From the NCBI GenBank assembly GCA_937998045.1, contig CALKVG010000670.1:1-7690 (forward strand): a DNA stretch of 7,690 bases. Reading direction: 5' to 3'. Positions 1 to 5,765 of this stretch are shown here, piece after piece. The stretch is from an uncultured Myxococcales bacterium (GTDB taxonomy: Bacteria; Myxococcota_A; Polyangia; Polyangiales; Polyangiaceae). Below the pieces are notes generated by a model that searched no databases, was not told the DNA's origin, and saw only the letters and a list, made by a program, of their open reading frames with translations. Positions within the stretch are counted from its first letter, which is position 1; every line of letters begins with the position of its first letter. The position numbers and the translations under genes were made by a program.

Positions 1-45
1 GATTTCTGCCTGTCTCGTGGGCTCGGAGATGTGTATAAGAGACAG
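1..45 (+). other. Nextera (Tn5) i7-side sequencing adapter
   Basis: Positions 27-45 are the 19-bp Tn5 mosaic end, 12-26 the Nextera i7 read-primer part (GTCTCGTGGGCTCGG), and 4-11 (TTCTGCCT) match the adapter form of an i7 index, preceded by GAT from the P7 end. It is library DNA, not genome. It appears as the exact reverse complement at the other end of the contig. Peptides read through it begin with the familiar artefact strings MCIRDR and MYKRQ. Confidence 0.98.
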
Positions 46-479
46 GGCGCGGACGAGTCCGTGGCCGAGTCGGTGGCGGAGTCGCCAGCCCCGTCGACGG
101 ACCCACCATCGGGCGGAACGGTCGCCGCGCTGTCGCCGCCCGCGTCGGTGCTGGACCCGGACGAACTCCCTGACGTGCTCCCACCGGAGCTCGAGCCACC
201 GCCGCTGCTCGACGAGCTGCTTCCTGCGCCGGAGCTGCTGCCGCTGGAGCCTCCGGAGCCGCTCGACGACCCATCTGGGCCAAGACTGCCGTCGGCCGCC
301 CCGAACGAGGAGGCATCCGAGCCCGTGCTCGGCCCGGAGCTGTTGCCGCTGCCGCCGTCGGGCGCCGCTGCGACGACGGGCGGGAGCTGCTGAGGGCTGA
401 CCGAGCACGCATAGCTCGGCGCCCCGAGCGCCGCGCAAACGACGAACACCTGGCGAGCAAGGCGACGGAACCGGGTCAT
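46..479 (-). CDS. Secreted or lipoprotein-type Ser/Gly/Asp-rich protein, N-terminal part (3' end cut by contig edge)
   Basis: This frame has no stop from an ATG at 479 to the adapter junction, about 144 residues, so the C-terminus is missing. It begins MTRFRRLARQVFVVCAALGA, a typical export signal: basic n-region, then a hydrophobic core. APSYAC follows around residue 26, so cleavage could be by signal peptidase I before Cys26. A degenerate lipobox (S-Y-A-C) with lipidation is also possible. From about residue 40 the chain is low complexity, mainly Ser, Gly, Asp, Thr and Ala, with runs such as SSSGSGGSSGSSSGAGSS and later TDSATDS. Such linkers are common after the signal peptide in myxobacterial secreted or outer-membrane lipoproteins and usually tether a globular C-terminal domain, here not visible. 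The plus-strand Pro/Glu/Leu-rich frame opposite is its shadow. The Shine-Dalgarno is weak (CGGGGCACC before ATG). Function unknown. Confidence 0.75.
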
Positions 480-498
480 GGTGCCCCGAGGGAGAGTG

Positions 499-514
499 TG
501 CACCGGCAGTGCCA
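499..514 (-). promoter_or_regulatory. Candidate sigma54 (RpoN) -24/-12 promoter
   Basis: Reading the minus strand, TGGCAC (514-509), five bases, then GTGCA (503-499) differ from the sigma54 consensus TGGCAC-N5-TTGCA by one base. The invariant GG and GC are exactly 10 bases apart. It lies 20 bp upstream of the ATG of the secreted Ser/Gly-rich protein, so the leader would be only about 9 nt, which is short. Sigma54 promoters are abundant in myxobacteria. A 6-bp inverted repeat GCTATT/AATAGC (529-534 and 543-548) lies just upstream. A chance match in GC-rich DNA remains possible. Confidence 0.45.
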
Positions 515-645
515 GCCCACTTTCAGCGGCTATTCACGGGAAAATAGCGGAAAAACGGGGTGCGGATGTCGCGATCGGCGCAGGCTGGCACACGTGGAAA
601 CGGCCCCTTGAGGATGGCAAATACCCGTGTTAACGGGAGCTCCTC

Positions 646-930
646 ATGCCCAAGCCGGCCACGCGTACGGAGCTCCCGCCGCGGCTTCGCCGAACCCTCG
701 AGCTCGTCTACGGAGTCGAGGGAGTCGTGGCGGCGCGCGTATGGCACTCTCCCGGACGGATCGCGGTCGGAGTCCGCGGCAGCACGACGACGACTCCACA
801 CGACCTCCTGCGGCGCGTGGAGTCGGCGGTCGCAGGGCTGCGAGAGCCGGACGAGTCCTGGGACTTCGGCATCCTCGAAGACACGAGGAACGAGTCCGCG
901 TCCCCAGGCGAACCGAGAAAGGAAGGCTGA
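646..930 (+). CDS. Conserved-looking hypothetical small protein, 94 aa
   Basis: I do not recognise the family. The ATG at 646 has a GGGAG Shine-Dalgarno at 634-638. The 94-residue product has no signal peptide or membrane segment. Its pattern suggests a small alpha/beta fold: helix (about 11-24, PRLRRTLELVYGVEGV), two strands (about 26-44, VAARVWHSPGRIAVGVRG), helix (about 51-66, DLLRRVESAVAGLRE), then a short strand at 71-77 (WDFGILED) and a charged tail. No catalytic motif is obvious. It converges on cdnL with only 10 bp between the two stop codons and no visible terminator, so the two transcripts should overlap at their 3' ends. That the frame is real rests on the RBS, the balanced amino-acid composition, and alternating hydrophobic periodicity unlike the Arg/Pro-rich shadow frames. 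Confidence 0.72.
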   Translation: MPKPATRTELPPRLRRTLELVYGVEGVVAARVWHSPGRIAVGVRGSTTTTPHDLLRRVESAVAGLREPDESWDFGILEDTRNESASPGEPRKEG

Positions 931-940
931 GGGCGGGTCG

Positions 941-1447
941 TCAGTTGGGAACGAAGATGGCTTCGATCTCCGCCTTGACCTGATCCTCAGTCTGATTGCG
1001 CGCAATGGCGATCTCTTTGACGATGAGCGAGCGCGCCGTGTCGAGCATTCGGCGTTCGCCGAAGCTGAGCTGCTTGTCGGTCTTCAGTCGGTAGAGATCG
1101 CGCAGGACCTCGGCTACGTCGTAGATCGAACCCGTCTTGATCTTGTCCATGAAGCCGCGATAGCGGCGATTCCACGTCTGGTTGTCGAACGCGATGGTGC
1201 GCTCGCGCAGGATGTCGAAAATCTCGCGGATCTCTTGTTCGCTGATGACTTGCCGGAGGCCAACGGCGCCCGCGTTCGCCACGGGCACCATGATTTTGCG
1301 GTCCGTGTCGAGGATGCGAAGCACGTAGAACTTCTGCCGACTGCCCGCGATGTCTTTTTCCTCGATGCGGATGACCTCCGCGACCCCTTGTGCGGGGTAC
1401 ACGGCCATGTCGCCCACCTTGAATTTGACGTCGGTAGCAGCTTGCAT
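941..1447 (-). CDS. cdnL: CarD-family RNA polymerase-binding transcription regulator CdnL
   Basis: The 168-residue product matches the CdnL/CarD family (M. xanthus CdnL is of nearly the same length). Residues 8-65 form the Tudor-like RNAP beta-subunit interaction domain (FKVGDMAVYPAQGVAEV, then FYVLRILDTDRKIMVPV and VGLRQVIS). Residues about 70-165 form the helical DNA-binding domain, with the highly conserved stretches TWNRRYRGFMDKIKTGS (91-107), VAEVLRDLY (111-119) and LSFGERRMLDTARSL (127-141). Trp92 is the position that in CarD proteins wedges into the upstream edge of the -10 element and stabilises the open complex. In myxobacteria CdnL is known to be essential and to activate rRNA and other housekeeping promoters with the main sigma factor. 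The ATG at 1447 is chosen because AAGGAG precedes it at good spacing. A longer frame to 1513 adds 22 residues outside the family and lacks such a site. Transcription probably starts from the promoter at 1670-1699. Confidence 0.96.
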   Translation of the reverse strand: MQAATDVKFKVGDMAVYPAQGVAEVIRIEEKDIAGSRQKFYVLRILDTDRKIMVPVANAGAVGLRQVISEQEIREIFDILRERTIAFDNQTWNRRYRGFMDKIKTGSIYDVAEVLRDLYRLKTDKQLSFGERRMLDTARSLIVKEIAIARNQTEDQVKAEIEAIFVPN

Positions 1448-1589
1448 AGCGTCTCCTTGCGAATTAATGTCGCTAGCGGTCGCGGAGGATTCGCCCGGCA
1501 AGCACCTCGACAAAAAGGTACCGTCCCAGCGACACGGCCGTCAGCTTGCGATCCGTCGACCCAAAAAAGACGTGACCAAGCGGAGAACG

Positions 1590-1637
1590 GGGATGCCTCG
1601 GGTATTATTCCGGGCGAGGGCCCACTTCCGGCATCCC
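1590..1637 (-). repeat. 8-bp inverted repeat in the cdnL leader (possible RNA hairpin)
   Basis: GGGATGCC (1590-1597) and GGCATCCC (1630-1637) are perfect complements separated by 32 bases. The loop is AT-rich at its tip (TATTATT), which is unusual here, and has CTCGGG/CCGGGCGAGG sequence that could pair further. On the minus strand it would lie within the long cdnL leader, roughly 30-75 nt after the predicted start. A U-run comes from the A-run at 1563-1568, about 20 nt after the hairpin. That distance is too far for a standard terminator. The whole 1448-1750 gap (303 bp) has no convincing gene; it holds this repeat and the cdnL promoter. Confidence 0.4.
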
Positions 1638-1669
1638 GCCGAGTCGAGGTCAGAAAAAAGGCCACGCGC

Positions 1670-1699
1670 ACTGTAGTTGGCGCGACCCCATGTTGTCAA
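1670..1699 (-). promoter_or_regulatory. Sigma70-type promoter, probably for cdnL
   Basis: On the minus strand a perfect -35 TTGACA (1699-1694), an 18-bp spacer and -10 TACAGT (1675-1670) form one of the two best housekeeping promoters in the window. The predicted start near 1663 gives cdnL an untranslated leader of about 215 nt. A small inverted repeat ACTGC/GCAGT (1699-1703 and 1709-1713) abuts the -35 box and could be a protein-binding site. The promoter sits 50 bp downstream of the ppx stop codon, so cdnL can be expressed independently of ppx. Confidence 0.72.
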
Positions 1700-1750
1700 C
1701 TGCTTTTCGCAGTCCAGCCACGAAGCCCTCGCCTCTTTTTTGGTGCCCCT

Positions 1751-2659
1751 TCAGTCTGCCGCGGCGAGTTCCTCGGCCAGGCCCCACCGCACGCCTCGAT
1801 CGGACACGGTGACTTCCGGGGCACCCCAGTGGTCGAGCAGCGCGAGCGCGAGGCAACCGCCGGCGATGATGACGTCTGCGCGCTTGGGCTCCATGCCCGG
1901 GAGTTGCCTGCGCGCGTCGAGGTCGACCGAGGCGAGGCGCGCGAGCACCTGGGCCAGCGCCGTCCGTTTCAAAACGTGGCCGTGGACGCGAGCCCCGTCG
2001 TACGGCTGCAGCCCCAGCGAGACGGCCGCGAGGGTCGTCATCGTTCCGGCCACACCGACCGGTGGGCGATCCGACGGAAGCGCCGGAACGTTCGCGAAGG
2101 CCTCGCGCGCGGCGCGCTCGAGCTCGACCCGGTTCTCACCGTGCCTCTCGGTCAATCTCACGCTACCGACATCGAAGCTCGAGGCGAAGGCCAGCCGCGG
2201 CAGTCCGTCCTCGACGTCGCCGAGGACGACTTCCGTGCTGCCTCCTCCGATATCGAACACGCCGACGCCTGCGCGCGTCTCGACGCCGAGTCCGCTCAGG
2301 GCACCGTGAAAGGTGAGCCTTGCTTCCTCCTGGCCACTCAAGGTTCGAGCTTCGACGCCGAAGGCCCTCCGAATCCAGTCGCGGAGCTCCTCGCCGCCGC
2401 CGGCGTCACGCATCGCGCTGGTGCCGGCGATCGCGATCCGCTCGACCCCGAGCTCTCGGATCGCGCCAGCGTACTCCTCGAGGCACGCACACGTCCGCTC
2501 GACGGCCTCTGGCGCGAGCTTGCGTGTTCGATCGACGCCCTGCCCCAGGCGCGTGATGGTTGCGCGCTCGAGGAGTGGAACGAGCGACCCGCTCGGCCCC
2601 CGCTCGGCGACCAGCAAAAGAACGGTATTGGTCCCCACGTCGACAGCGGCGACACGCAT
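1751..2659 (-). CDS. Ppx/GppA family phosphatase (exopolyphosphatase / pppGpp phosphohydrolase), short form
   Basis: The 302-residue product carries the ASKHA-fold motifs of the Ppx/GppA family in order: phosphate-binding DVGTNT (7-12), GTSAMRDA (79-86), SGQEEA (108-113, normally SGEEEA), the second phosphate loop FDIGGGSTE (135-143), SFDVGSVRLTE (161-171), GVAGTMTTLAA (202-212), IIAGG (264-268) and DRGVRWGL (287-294). It lacks the C-terminal HD-like domain of the ~500-residue E. coli enzymes. It therefore resembles the two-lobe short forms such as those of Aquifex and mycobacteria. Members release phosphate from polyphosphate chains or convert pppGpp to ppGpp; sequence alone does not decide which. 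ATG at 2659 is preferred because the family starts right before the AAVDVGTN strand. A GTG four codons earlier (2671) is possible, and neither has a strong Shine-Dalgarno. It lies between ompA (75 bp upstream, hairpin in the gap) and cdnL (303 bp downstream). Confidence 0.93.
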   Translation of the reverse strand: MRVAAVDVGTNTVLLLVAERGPSGSLVPLLERATITRLGQGVDRTRKLAPEAVERTCACLEEYAGAIRELGVERIAIAGTSAMRDAGGGEELRDWIRRAFGVEARTLSGQEEARLTFHGALSGLGVETRAGVGVFDIGGGSTEVVLGDVEDGLPRLAFASSFDVGSVRLTERHGENRVELERAAREAFANVPALPSDRPPVGVAGTMTTLAAVSLGLQPYDGARVHGHVLKRTALAQVLARLASVDLDARRQLPGMEPKRADVIIAGGCLALALLDHWGAPEVTVSDRGVRWGLAEELAAAD

Positions 2660-2682
2660 GGAAGCACCCACAAAATGCCGAA

Positions 2683-2707
2683 CGGGGTCGAGCCAAGCTC
2701 GACCCCG
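2683..2707 (-). terminator. Strong hairpin between ompA-like gene and ppx (terminator or attenuator)
   Basis: An 11-bp perfect stem, CGGGGTCGAGC (2683-2693) with GCTCGACCCCG (2697-2707), closes on a 3-nt loop. On the minus strand it follows the ompA stop by 27 bp and is followed by TTCGGCATTTTG, an interrupted U-rich tail. It probably ends most ompA transcripts or trims them. The ppx start codon lies only 23 bp beyond and no promoter is evident in between, so ppx may depend on read-through. Confidence 0.6.
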
Positions 2708-2734
2708 CCCGCAACGCGACCCGATGCGACTCGA

Positions 2735-3568
2735 CTAGCTGCCGGTCACGTCCTTCAGGTTGAGCATCTCCGCGACGTCCGGCTGGAGAACGAGCTCCAC
2801 CCGGCGGTTCTTCTGCATCTCGTCACGCGTCTGCTGCTCGACGGTACCGGCGATGGGATCCGTCGCGCCGTAACCGGCTGCGGCCCAGTGGGTGGGGTTG
2901 AGCCCACCGCCCGTGGGCAGTCCGTGGCCCTCGCCCTCGGGAGAGACGAGGAAGAAGAGCACCTGCCTGGCGCGCATCACGCTCAGCCCCCAGTTGTCGA
3001 AGTATTGGCCGGCGTAGGGCTCCTTGTCCGTGTGGCCGGCAACCTGGAAGTTGCGCGTACTCAGCGTGCTGTCGGCTTTGATGACGTCAGCCACCTGCTT
3101 GAGAATCTTCTTTCCGTCCGGCTTGAGCGTGTCTTTGCCCGAATCGAAAAGGATGTCGCCCGGCAGCTGAATGACCATCCGGTTGTTGCGGACGACCACC
3201 TTGAGCCCCACGCTCGTAAGCTTGTCCAGCCGCGCCTTCAGGTCGCGGAAGCGCGCCTTCATGTCGTCGAGCTGCTTGAGGCGAGCCTCGTACTCCGACA
3301 TCGCCTGCCGAAGCTTCGACTTCTCTTCTTCCGACTTGGAGAGGCCTACGCCCAAGTCCTTGAGCTTCCCCTGCAGGTCCTGGATCTGCTGCTGGGCGTC
3401 GGCGTACTTCTGCTCGTCGTCAGCGTGGCGCTTGTTGGACGCCTCCAGATCCGCCTTGAGCCCGGCGATGCTGCGTTGCGCTTGCTGCCACTCGTCTTCG
3501 CTGTGGCCGCAGCCAACCAGCACCAGGCAGGCGGCCAACGCGGCCGCGGCCATTTTCCACTTGAGCAT
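2735..3568 (-). CDS. OmpA-family peptidoglycan-binding outer-membrane lipoprotein with coiled coil
   Basis: The 277-residue precursor has a lipoprotein signal (MLKWKM, hydrophobic stretch, lipobox L17-V-G-C20), so Cys20 should be lipidated and, in a Gram-negative cell, anchored in the outer membrane. Residues about 24-118 are highly charged and heptad-like (Ala/Leu/Gln/Lys/Glu), predicting a long coiled coil that spans periplasm. Residues 120-263 form an OmpA C-terminal domain: VVVRNNRMVIQLPGDILFDSG, NFQVAGHTD (173-181), NWGLSVMRARQVLFFL (192-207), GYGATDPI (232-239) and NRRVELV (254-260). Asp181 and Arg199 correspond to the pair that binds diaminopimelate of peptidoglycan in OmpA proteins. 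The likely role is tethering the outer membrane to the wall, as for Pal or OmpA-like lipoproteins. The ATG at 3568 has GAGG at suitable spacing; an upstream ATG at 3622 would place 18 polar residues before the signal. It is divergent from the histone-like gene. Confidence 0.92.
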   Translation of the reverse strand: MLKWKMAAAALAACLVLVGCGHSEDEWQQAQRSIAGLKADLEASNKRHADDEQKYADAQQQIQDLQGKLKDLGVGLSKSEEEKSKLRQAMSEYEARLKQLDDMKARFRDLKARLDKLTSVGLKVVVRNNRMVIQLPGDILFDSGKDTLKPDGKKILKQVADVIKADSTLSTRNFQVAGHTDKEPYAGQYFDNWGLSVMRARQVLFFLVSPEGEGHGLPTGGGLNPTHWAAAGYGATDPIAGTVEQQTRDEMQKNRRVELVLQPDVAEMLNLKDVTGS

Positions 3569-3603
3569 CGATGACCTCGTCGAAATTGCCAAGGAACGTT
3601 GCG

Positions 3604-3632
3604 ACCGTATCGACGGCCCCAAGGACGGTCAA
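3604..3632 (-). promoter_or_regulatory. Sigma70-type promoter for the OmpA-like lipoprotein
   Basis: On the minus strand TTGACC (3632-3627), 17 bases, then TACGGT (3609-3604). The predicted start near 3597 leaves a leader of about 29 nt with the GAGG ribosome site. The box pair is flanked by an 8-bp inverted repeat, AAGGAACG (3591-3598) and CGTTCCTT (3643-3650). Confidence 0.5.
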
Positions 3633-3653
3633 GCGACTGGGTCGTTCCTTCGC

Positions 3654-3715
3654 GAGGTCAACTTTTTTGATTGACAACTAACGTACGTGACCATATACGT
3701 CACTCAGCTGACCTC
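3654..3715. repeat. Inverted repeats framing the histone-like gene promoter (candidate operators)
   Basis: GAGGTCA (3654-3660) and TGACCTC (3709-3715) form a perfect 7-bp inverted repeat enclosing the promoter at 3671-3699. Inside it lie the palindrome ACGTACGT (3681-3688) in the spacer, and GTGAC/GTCAC (3687-3691 and 3699-3703) around the -10 box. Such symmetry is typical of binding sites for dimeric regulators, but no regulator is identified. The AT-rich run ACTTTTTTGATTGAC at 3661 contrasts with the surrounding GC-rich DNA. Confidence 0.4.
3671..3699 (+). promoter_or_regulatory. Strong sigma70-type promoter for the histone-like gene
   Basis: A perfect -35 TTGACA (3671-3676), an optimal 17-bp spacer and -10 TATACG (3694-3699), preceded by a T-rich stretch, suggest high expression. 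The start near 3706 leaves a ~28-nt leader with a near-perfect AAGGAGGG Shine-Dalgarno (3719-3726). Confidence 0.75.
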
Positions 3716-3733
3716 AAAAAGGAGGGACTCCAA

Positions 3734-4024
3734 ATGGCTGCGAAGAAGGGTGCCAAGAAGGCGAAAAAGGGCGGCAAGAAGACCAAGACGACCAAGAAGG
3801 CCGCGAAGACGGCCAAGAAGCCAGCAAAGCGCAAGGCCGCAAAGAAGCCAGCCAAGCGGGCAGCCGCCAGGAAGCCCGTGAAAAAGGCGGCGCCTCGGCC
3901 AGCAGCGAAGACCCCCGCGGCGGCCCCCAAGGCCGCCCCGAAGGCAGCTCCCCCGGCCGGTGTGCCGTCGATGCTGGGCGGCGCTCCGACGTCGAGCCAT
4001 GGCCTCGACGACGGAGAGGAGTAA
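3734..4024 (+). CDS. Histone H1-like Lys/Ala/Pro-rich DNA-binding protein, 96 aa
   Basis: The product starts MAAKKGAKKAKKGGKKTKTT and is built of degenerate KKA/KKP/AAK repeats up to about residue 70, with no acidic residue before Asp92. A Pro/Ala segment and a short tail follow (GVPSMLGGAPTSSHGLDDGEE). This composition resembles eukaryotic H1 tails and bacterial H1-like proteins such as Hc1, AlgP or the C-terminal tails of some HU proteins. These bind DNA without sequence preference and compact the nucleoid, or may bind RNA. There is no globular domain, so it is probably intrinsically disordered. The ATG at 3734 is fixed by AGGAGGG just upstream. The in-frame ATG-like start at 3671 would overlap the -35 box and is rejected. 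The strong promoter and terminator mark it as a monocistronic, abundantly made protein. The acidic DDGEE end is the one departure from an all-basic chain. Confidence 0.88.
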   Translation: MAAKKGAKKAKKGGKKTKTTKKAAKTAKKPAKRKAAKKPAKRAAARKPVKKAAPRPAAKTPAAAPKAAPKAAPPAGVPSMLGGAPTSSHGLDDGEE

Positions 4025-4102
4025 GTCCTTCCTTAGGGTCGGCTCGGTCCCTGGATCTTCACCGGGCATCGCCCGCGGCCGAAATGAGGGCGGGCACCAA
4101 GC

Positions 4103-4143
4103 GACGGGCGTCTCAGCAGCTGGGAGGCGCCCGTCTTTCTTTT
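4103..4143 (+). terminator. Rho-independent terminator of the histone-like gene
   Basis: GACGGGCG (4103-4110) pairs with CGCCCGTC (4128-4135), extended by a T-G pair and CTC/GAG to a 12-bp stem. A 9-nt loop and the U-rich tail TTTCTTTT (4136-4143) complete it. It lies about 80 bp after the stop codon. On the minus strand the same stem lacks a U-tract, so it serves the plus-strand gene best, but it may also slow transcripts from the gene ending at 4164. Confidence 0.88.
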
Positions 4144-4163
4144 GTCGCTCAAGGGGCCGTTGT

Positions 4164-5765
4164 TCAGTCGCCCAGATAGAGCCTCAGGGCCTCGGCCGCT
4201 GCGCGACGATCGAAGGCTATTCCGGCAAGCTCGTCGCGCCGGCCGATCGCTTCGAATAGATCCACCAGAAACCCGTGGAATTGCTCTGCCTCGTCGACCG
4301 CCACCTCGAGGCCCGCGGGATCGAGCAGGTCGGCGTCTTCGAGGCCAGTCATCGCCTCGAGGAAGGAGTCGACCCGCGGGTAATCCGCGGTTCGCAACAG
4401 CGGATACCCCATCGCTCGAAAGTACGACATGAACTCGCGTACGAACGCGAGCGGGGATACCCCCCCCCAGCGATCCTGGCCGTTGATGCTCACCGAGCGC
4501 GCCTTCACGGCGAACGCGCGCACGATCTGGGCAAACATCCAGACGTCCCTGCGCAATCGTTCGCTCAACACCCGTCGCGCCGTTTCGTCATCGAACACGC
4601 CCCGGGCGTCGAGGCGAGCGCCGAGCGAGCTACCCAGAAACATCACGGCGTTCTGAAGGGCTGGCCGCAGGTTCGCCGCCATCCGCTGCACGGAGGCGCG
4701 CAGATCCTCCAGCGACGGGGCCAGATCGAGCGGCGGAAAATCCCGCTCGTACGCCCGGCGCATCTCGAGTCGCAAGTTTGCGGCGACGCCCTCGAGCGTG
4801 GCCTTTACGTCGCGTAGCTCATGCCCGCGCGCGAGCAGGCGTTCGTACTCCACGGCCACCTCGGGCGCCGGTACTCGGAAGACGTCGCTTTCGAAGCCGT
4901 CGGCCAGAAGGCCACCGGCGTTTCGCCGCAGATATCCGGACAGCGCGCGGCCGTCGGATCGCAGGACACTGAGCACCAGATACACCACGGCCACGCTCCG
5001 CTTGGGCGTGGCCGTCTGCTCGCGAGCGACCGCCTCGGTAAGCGAGAGGTACCGGAGCATGCGAAAGAGAGACAGAACGGTCAGGGCCACCAATCGGCGC
5101 GCCTGCTCTCCCGGTACGGCCCGTACGAGCTCCAGCATCTGCGCGTTCGTGATCCGATCGAACTCGGGGCGGAACTCGAGCGCGTGCAGAGGATTGAAGT
5201 AAACGCTTTGAGCAATTTCGCGCTGACCGACTCCCAGAAGTGCGTAAAACAGGCGAAATGGCAAACGCGGTAAACGCGTCAATCCGGTAGTGACCTCGAG
5301 CATGTTCGTCATCGCATGCCGGAGCACGAAGAGCGATCGCTCGGGGGAATTCTGCGCCAGAGTCTCGCCGACGAGGCGCGTCCGGGCCCGGTCATCGGGG
5401 AGCACCGTCTCCAGGTAACGCTGGAAAACGAATGCCCGGTCGCGCTCTACGAGGAGGAGCCGACAGGTCTGGACGATCCGGCCCAGCGCCTCGCGTACGA
5501 GCGCCGCATGCTCGCGGAAGTCTTGAGCGACGACGGGCGTCTTGCGCGGCGGTCCCGGATGGTTTCTCGGGTTGGCGAAACAGGCCAGCCCCTTGAGCAG
5601 GATCTCGAGCTCGAAGAGGTGATCGACCTTCCGATCGAGCGGAAGGCGGGCGAGCCATGCCTCGCGCGCCTGCGCGTGCTCACGCCGGAGGCCGCGCGTA
5701 TCGCGGAGCAGGTCGTCGTAGACGTCACGCTCCTCCGCAGTGCGCTCGAGTCCAACGGTCGCCAC
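4164..5765 (-). CDS. Large all-helical protein of unknown function, 533 aa
   Basis: I do not recognise the family. The frame is open for 533 residues with normal amphipathic helix patterning throughout (rich in Leu, Arg, Ala, Glu; few Gly/Pro), no signal peptide and no clear membrane segment, suggesting a soluble helical-repeat or scaffold protein. Noticeable stretches are FANPRNHPGPPRKTP (63-77), SVYFNPLHALEFRPEFDRITNAQM (start 187), and SINGQDRWGGVSPLAFVREFMSYF (start 426), the last being the most conserved-looking. The GTG start at 5765 follows GGAGG and AGGA in TAGGATCGACAC, at about 12 and 7 nt spacing. A run of nine G encodes W-G-G near residue 433; the frame is intact across it, and sequence on both sides looks genuinely coding. 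It is divergent from the RiPP-like genes, 295 bp away, which leaves open a functional link. Confidence 0.8.
   Translation of the reverse strand: MATVGLERTAEERDVYDDLLRDTRGLRREHAQAREAWLARLPLDRKVDHLFELEILLKGLACFANPRNHPGPPRKTPVVAQDFREHAALVREALGRIVQTCRLLLVERDRAFVFQRYLETVLPDDRARTRLVGETLAQNSPERSLFVLRHAMTNMLEVTTGLTRLPRLPFRLFYALLGVGQREIAQSVYFNPLHALEFRPEFDRITNAQMLELVRAVPGEQARRLVALTVLSLFRMLRYLSLTEAVAREQTATPKRSVAVVYLVLSVLRSDGRALSGYLRRNAGGLLADGFESDVFRVPAPEVAVEYERLLARGHELRDVKATLEGVAANLRLEMRRAYERDFPPLDLAPSLEDLRASVQRMAANLRPALQNAVMFLGSSLGARLDARGVFDDETARRVLSERLRRDVWMFAQIVRAFAVKARSVSINGQDRWGGVSPLAFVREFMSYFRAMGYPLLRTADYPRVDSFLEAMTGLEDADLLDPAGLEVAVDEAEQFHGFLVDLFEAIGRRDELAGIAFDRRAAAEALRLYLGD

Noticed and set aside
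100..340. Short Ser/Gly codon repeats as a DNA repeat or CRISPR-like array
   Set aside because: Units vary in length and sequence and follow codon phase; it is low-complexity coding sequence.
17..400. Plus-strand frames at the left edge starting MCIRDR or MYKRQ
   Set aside because: Their starts are in adapter, and the Pro/Glu/Leu- or Arg-rich sequence is the complement of the minus-strand Ser/Gly-rich protein with a signal peptide.
560..3574. 1004-aa plus-strand open frame
   Set aside because: It lies antisense to cdnL, ppx and the ompA-like gene, which share one codon phase. Those have clear family motifs, while this frame has none and crosses their promoters.
3704..4069. Leu/Arg/Gly- and Phe/Ala-rich minus-strand frames opposite the histone-like gene
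   Set aside because: Complement of Lys/Ala codons gives Phe/Leu/Gly-rich strings; they have no start signals, and the plus strand has promoter, ribosome site and terminator.
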